The notes under the pieces were generated by a model. It saw nothing but the letters and a program-made list of their open reading frames with translations. It had not been told where the DNA came from and did no database searches. From contig NZ_BAABKE010000005.1 in NCBI RefSeq assembly GCF_039543665.1, positions 62,001 to 126,000 of the forward strand: a stretch of DNA of 64,000 nt, given 5' to 3'. The first letter of the stretch is position 1; every line of letters starts with the position of its first letter. The DNA is from Wohlfahrtiimonas larvae (GTDB lineage Bacteria > Pseudomonadota > Gammaproteobacteria > Cardiobacteriales > Wohlfahrtiimonadaceae). Both the position numbers and the translations under genes were made by a program. Positions 60,303 through 64,000 of the stretch are shown here, one piece after another.

Positions 60303-61469
60303 ATGAACGATCATCGACTCTCTTTTTGTATTTCAGGTGCGGGTCCGATTGGATTAGCACTGGCTTTAGGATTAGGGCAATCAGGTTATCACGTGAAGCT
60401 TTTGGATCAAAAGCCACAGATTGATAAAGATATTTTGGTGGATGATCGTCGTATGTTGGCATTGTCCCATCGCACTGTTGAGTTTTTTAAGCGATTGGGC
60501 GTTTGGGATCCAATGCTAAATTATGCAACAGCTATTAATGCTGTGCATGTATCACAAAAAAAATGTAAAGTTGAGGTGCTCATGAAAGCCTCTCAACATA
60601 ATTTAGATCATTTTGGTTATCTAGTGCCGCAAGGGCGCGTGATTTTAGCACTGTATGAACAAGTATTTGCACATGCTGATATTGAACTCTGTTTGGGAAG
60701 TAAAATTACTCCAAATGCGGATTTATCAGATGGCACAGTCGTTATTCAGCAAAATAATAAAAAAAACACAGAAACTTTTGATTGGCTGATTGCTGCTGAA
60801 GGTGTGAATTCTGTTTTGCGTAATAATTTTGGCATTGAAACATTCTCTCGTGATTATGACCAAATTGCAGTGATTGCGCGCGTAACTTTTGAAAAGCCGC
60901 ATCAAAATATTGCTTATGAACGTTTTACAGATGAAGGGCCTTTGGCTTTATTACCTGTGAATGATAATGAAATGGCAGTTGTGTTGGTGACGGATAGCCG
61001 CGAGTCGGATAAATGGAAAAAAGCATCTGATTTAACCTATGCTGCGGAAATTTTAGCACGCATTGGTGCAAGATTAGGGGATATTACAGAGGTGACTGAA
61101 CGACAAGTTTGGCCATTAACCTTGATGATTCCTAAAAAAGTGGTGGACGGTAAGTTATTATTAGCAGGTAATAGCGCGCATGGTTTGCACCCAATTGCAG
61201 GACAGGGTTTGAATTTAGGTATTCGTGATTGTGAAGCAATCATTGATTTATTTGCAGTGAATCAATATCCAACAGACAATGATTTGATAGCATTCAACAA
61301 TGCTCGTCATAAAGATATTGTGAAAACAGTGGGCGCAACGGATTTCTTAGTGAATGCGTTTGGTGTCAAAGGTACTTTGGCACAAACAGCACGATCACTA
61401 GGTTTATTGGGTGTGAAAACATTGCCTTTTGTGAAGAAGAAAATTGCAAAAGTGGGTATGGGATATTAG
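60303..61469 (+). CDS. ubiH: 2-octaprenyl-6-methoxyphenol hydroxylase UbiH
   Basis: The 388-residue FAD monooxygenase has the GxGxxG site GAGPIGLALAL, and its ribityl motif reads GNSAHGLHPIAGQGLN. The Asn for Asp change in GN-x-A is also seen in UbiH proteins, which supports this name over UbiI. It acts in ubiquinone synthesis. It is paired with the next gene (8-base gap). Confidence 0.88.
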   Translation: MNDHRLSFCISGAGPIGLALALGLGQSGYHVKLLDQKPQIDKDILVDDRRMLALSHRTVEFFKRLGVWDPMLNYATAINAVHVSQKKCKVEVLMKASQHNLDHFGYLVPQGRVILALYEQVFAHADIELCLGSKITPNADLSDGTVVIQQNNKKNTETFDWLIAAEGVNSVLRNNFGIETFSRDYDQIAVIARVTFEKPHQNIAYERFTDEGPLALLPVNDNEMAVVLVTDSRESDKWKKASDLTYAAEILARIGARLGDITEVTERQVWPLTLMIPKKVVDGKLLLAGNSAHGLHPIAGQGLNLGIRDCEAIIDLFAVNQYPTDNDLIAFNNARHKDIVKTVGATDFLVNAFGVKGTLAQTARSLGLLGVKTLPFVKKKIAKVGMGY

Positions 61470-61477
61470 GAGAAAAT

Positions 61478-62686
61478 ATGCAGAAATTTGATGTCATCAT
61501 TAATGGTGCGGGTTTAGTGGGATCAAGCATTGGTTTGGCATTGGCTGAAGCTGGCTTCAAAGTGTTGATTGTTGAATTTGCCCCGATTGAAAAACTTTAC
61601 CCAAAAGATGATTATGGCTTGCGAGTTTCTGCATTCACACCATCTAGCCGTAAATGGCTGGAGCATGTAGGTGTTTGGGATCAATTATTACATAGTGGCC
61701 GAATGACACCATTTTTACATATGCATGTATGGGATGGATCAGGTGATGGTTCATTGCAATTTGATGCAGATGGTACGGGATCAGATGCATTAGGATGGAT
61801 TTTGGATAATGAAGCAACACAAGGTGCTTTATTGGATCGCGTAAAAGTAGAAGCGAATATTACATTATTAGATCAAAGAAAATTAGTGAGCTTTGAAAAT
61901 ACTGCAAATGGCGTGATCGTACAAACTGATGATGGCGAAAAATACGAAGCTGAATTAGTTGTGGGTGCTGATGGTGGTCGCTCATTGATTCGTGATTGGG
62001 CGAATATTCCATGCACAGGTTGGAGTTATGGTCAAAAAACAATAGTTGGTCAGGTGAAGCCTGAACGTGGACATGATAATACTTGCTGGCAAAAATTCAC
62101 AACGAATGGCCCTGTGGCATTGTTACCATTGAATGATGGTCGTTGTTCTTTAGCTTGGCATACGACTCACCAAGAAGCTGATGAACTATTAGCATTGGAT
62201 CGTGAAGAATTTAGTCGTCGTTTAACTGAAGCTTTTGGCGGTCGTTTTGGCCATATCGAAGCTAGTTGGAGTTTAGGTGCTTTTCCATTACGATTGAATC
62301 ATGCGCGCCAATATTACCGTGATCATTTCGTATTAGCAGGTGATGCAGCACATAATATTCATCCTTTAGCAGGATTAGGTGTTAATATCGGATTCTTAGA
62401 CGCTGCAACTTTGGTGGAAGAGTTAATGAATGCTCGTCAGCAAGGTTTAAATCTATCAGATGATGTGGTTTTGAAACAATATGAAAAGCGTCGTAAAAAG
62501 CACAATATGCTGATTATGGGTGCGATGGATCTTTTCAAACGCAGTGGTGGATCAGATCACTTCGTGATGAATAAATTACGCAATATTGGCTTAACAGTTG
62601 CAGATAAATTGCCTTTTGGTAAGCGTGAAATGGCAAAATTTGCTATGGGCTACTACGGGGATGTGCCAAAATTTGTTAAACCTTAA
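61478..62686 (+). CDS. ubiI: UbiI/UbiF-family FAD monooxygenase
   Basis: The 402-residue enzyme has GAGLVGSSIGLAL near the N-terminus, VVGADGGRS in the middle and GDAAHNIHPLAGLGVNIG. It hydroxylates a ubiquinone precursor. The family members UbiI and UbiF are hard to tell apart; I use ubiI because of its place after ubiH, as in E. coli (visC). Confidence 0.82.
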   Translation: MQKFDVIINGAGLVGSSIGLALAEAGFKVLIVEFAPIEKLYPKDDYGLRVSAFTPSSRKWLEHVGVWDQLLHSGRMTPFLHMHVWDGSGDGSLQFDADGTGSDALGWILDNEATQGALLDRVKVEANITLLDQRKLVSFENTANGVIVQTDDGEKYEAELVVGADGGRSLIRDWANIPCTGWSYGQKTIVGQVKPERGHDNTCWQKFTTNGPVALLPLNDGRCSLAWHTTHQEADELLALDREEFSRRLTEAFGGRFGHIEASWSLGAFPLRLNHARQYYRDHFVLAGDAAHNIHPLAGLGVNIGFLDAATLVEELMNARQQGLNLSDDVVLKQYEKRRKKHNMLIMGAMDLFKRSGGSDHFVMNKLRNIGLTVADKLPFGKREMAKFAMGYYGDVPKFVKP

Positions 62687-62706
62687 ATGGAATAGGGTCT
62701 CAAAGG

Positions 62707-63078
62707 ATGATTGAAGATAAGTTCAAAGAATTAGAAGCAAAAATTTTCGCAATGTTGGAAGAGAATAAAAGTTTAAAAGTTGAGTTGGGGCTTTTAAAAG
62801 AGAGTTTAAGTCAATGTATGACAGAATCTGCTAATACAATTGAATCATTGAAAACAGAATCAGCTCATAAAATTGAGACGATACAAACAGAATCTGCACA
62901 AGCTTTAGCAACGCTGCAAGCGGCATCATCACAAGCATTGGAAACATTGCAGGCAGAATCAGCACAGACAGTGCAAGCATTACAAGATGAAAATGCATTG
63001 ATTCAATCTCGCAATGCTGAATTGACGATGCATTTGAAGAAAATTATGAGCCGTTTAGAGTCTTTAGGCGTTCAATAA
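62707..63078 (+). CDS. Coiled-coil protein beside zapA (ZapB/TIGR02449-like) with 11-residue repeats
   Basis: The 123-residue protein is helical throughout. Residues 39-93 consist of five 11-residue repeats (TESANTIESLK, TESAHKIETIQ, TESAQALATLQ, AASSQALETLQ, AESAQTVQALQ). The flanking parts (about 1-35 and 95-123) look like the short coiled-coil protein that often precedes zapA. It is probably a cell-division coiled coil lengthened by the repeat block. ATG at 62707 follows AAAGG. Confidence 0.7.
   Translation: MIEDKFKELEAKIFAMLEENKSLKVELGLLKESLSQCMTESANTIESLKTESAHKIETIQTESAQALATLQAASSQALETLQAESAQTVQALQDENALIQSRNAELTMHLKKIMSRLESLGVQ
62821..62985 (+). repeat. Five tandem 33-bp repeats within the coiled-coil gene
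   Basis: The first three units start ACAGAATC and encode T-E-S-A; units four and five start GC and are more diverged. Copies differ at the DNA level, so it is an old or selected repeat, not a recent slip. Confidence 0.8.
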
Positions 63079-63090
63079 GGGGAAAGATTA

Positions 63091-63378
63091 ATGGAATTAA
63101 TTACAATTACAGTTTTGGGAATCGATTATAAAATTAATTGTCCAGTAGATAAGGTTGATTCTTTGAAACGTTCAGCAGTGTTATTAGACTCGAAATTAAC
63201 AACAATGCGTGCAAGCGGTAAGATGTCAATAGAGCAAGCGGCGATTATGGTGGGTTTAAATTTAGCAGATGAATTATTGCAGTCAGAAGCATCTTTAAAA
63301 AGTATGCGCTCACAGTGGGTTGGTCAATTAGATTCATTAAACGATAAATTAGGTGAAGCTTTATCTCAAAAGGCATAG
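63091..63378 (+). CDS. zapA: Cell division protein ZapA
   Basis: The 95-residue protein has an N-terminal globular domain (MELITITVLGIDYKINC) and a C-terminal coiled coil (about 55-95), as in ZapA, which bundles FtsZ. No 6S RNA gene follows; the next gene starts 2 bases later. Confidence 0.9.
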   Translation: MELITITVLGIDYKINCPVDKVDSLKRSAVLLDSKLTTMRASGKMSIEQAAIMVGLNLADELLQSEASLKSMRSQWVGQLDSLNDKLGEALSQKA

Positions 63379-63380
63379 AT

Positions 63381-63800
63381 ATGACGATGATCATCGATAA
63401 AAGGATTATCAGTAGCACATGTTTTGTGACAGAGTTACCTTTGTGTAATGTCTATTTTCAAAATGAATCACGTTTTCCTTGGCTGGTTTTAGTACCTCGT
63501 AGAACAGATGTTTCTGAGTTGATTGAGCTGTCAGTGGAAGATCAGCATCAATTAACGCGTGAAATTGCAATGGTTGCTCAATGGATGAAAGAAAAATATA
63601 GCCCAGATAAGTTAAATGTAGCTAACTTAGGGAATATTGTGAAACAGTTACATATTCATGTGATTGCACGTTATGAAACTGATAGTGCTTGGCCGGGCCC
63701 TGTTTGGGGGAAATTTGATGCGCCATTGATGTATTCTTCTGAGGAGTTGGAAGCAAAAGCTGCTGAAATTCGTGCAGATTTAGCGAAAGTAACTGTATGA
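63381..63800 (+). CDS. HIT-domain protein with a non-canonical triad
   Basis: The 139-residue protein has the HIT-fold segments FPWLVLVPRR and NLGNIVKQLHIHVIARYE. The usual H-x-H-x-H is here H-x-H-x-I, so the third His is missing. The downstream WPGPVWG is shared with a HIT-like subgroup in proteobacteria. Nucleotide hydrolase activity is uncertain. Its stop overlaps the yihY start (ATGA). Confidence 0.82.
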   Translation: MTMIIDKRIISSTCFVTELPLCNVYFQNESRFPWLVLVPRRTDVSELIELSVEDQHQLTREIAMVAQWMKEKYSPDKLNVANLGNIVKQLHIHVIARYETDSAWPGPVWGKFDAPLMYSSEELEAKAAEIRADLAKVTV

Positions 63801-64000
63801 ATTTAGTGAGTCAATTAACTGCTTGGTTATGGTCAGAGCCTAGCAATTTTTTTAAATATGTATGTAGATTAGTTTATCGTTTAATTGAAAGCGTTTCTAA
63901 AGAAGGTATTCGAACACAAGCGCAAGCATTAGCGTATACGACAATTTTATCCATTGTGCCATTTATGGCGGTGAGCTTTTCAATTTTGAAGAGTTTTGGT
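63797..64000 (+). CDS. YihY/BrkB-family inner membrane protein, 3'-truncated by the window edge
   Basis: The frame from ATG 63797 (overlapping the HIT-gene stop by 4 bases) stays open to the end of the window, 68 codons. AQALAYTTILSIVPFMAVSF is the N-terminal signature of the YihY/UPF0761 family of six-span proteins of unknown function. The rest lies outside the window. Confidence 0.8.
   Translation, partial: MNLVSQLTAWLWSEPSNFFKYVCRLVYRLIESVSKEGIRTQAQALAYTTILSIVPFMAVSFSILKSFG

Noticed and set aside
63376..63383. 6S RNA gene expected downstream of zapA
   Set aside because: Only 2 bases separate zapA from the HIT gene, so there is no room.

Overview
The window is 64 kb of AT-rich chromosome from a gammaproteobacterium. 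The gene orders tuf/tRNA-Trp/secE/nusG/rplKA/rplJL/rpoBC, gmk/rpoZ/spoT, rpsO/pnp and ubiH/ubiI/zapA are those of that class, and the proteins resemble their gammaproteobacterial relatives throughout. Base composition and the small-genome style suggest the order Cardiobacteriales (Ignatzschineria or Wohlfahrtiimonas-like). That placement is inference and has not been tested. No phage, insertion sequence, CRISPR array or integron was seen. The window cuts two genes: tuf at the left end and a yihY-type gene at the right end.

Layout. 1-13300 holds the transcription/translation core: EF-Tu, tRNA-Trp, SecE, NusG, four 50S proteins, RNA polymerase beta and beta', and NusB, with a well preserved L10 leader and long hairpins between rplL and rpoB. 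13300-16000 has a PilU-type pilus ATPase, the tRNA ct6A cyclase TcdA and an IalB-like secreted protein. 16100-23330 is a stringent-response block (gmk, rpoZ, spoT) that runs into a CHASE2 sensor kinase, the ribosomal oxygenase RoxA and a DUF192 protein. 23400-26100 is rpsO-pnp. 26200-28400 holds an unrecognised exported protein and a tiny Cys-rich protein. 28470-34090 has a glycerate permease/kinase/AcuI-type operon facing away from an OPT peptide transporter. 34150-38450 has small envelope and housekeeping genes (DUF2884-like, rppH, cysZ, mipA-like, DUF4177, tag).

38560-50000 is the most accessory part: an orphan MetQ lipoprotein, a two-subunit bacterioferritin, a candidate small RNA, a Sel1 lipoprotein, a TsdA plus triheme cytochrome c operon, a complete haem uptake operon (TonB receptor, HmuTUV), and a DoxX gene behind a near-perfect SoxR operator. 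Iron uptake, iron storage and redox control are therefore clustered. 50100-64000 is housekeeping again: gyrA, marC, a MATE pump, nnrDE-tsaE, mrp, dcd, map, ubiH, ubiI, a ZapB-like coiled coil, zapA, a HIT protein and yihY.

The most interesting signals are the sRNA candidate (40624-40707, minus), the SoxR box upstream of doxX, the complementary bacterioferritin pair, the 33-bp repeats in the coiled-coil gene before zapA, and the spoT/CHASE2-kinase/roxA linkage. I did not see an obviously new multigene system.
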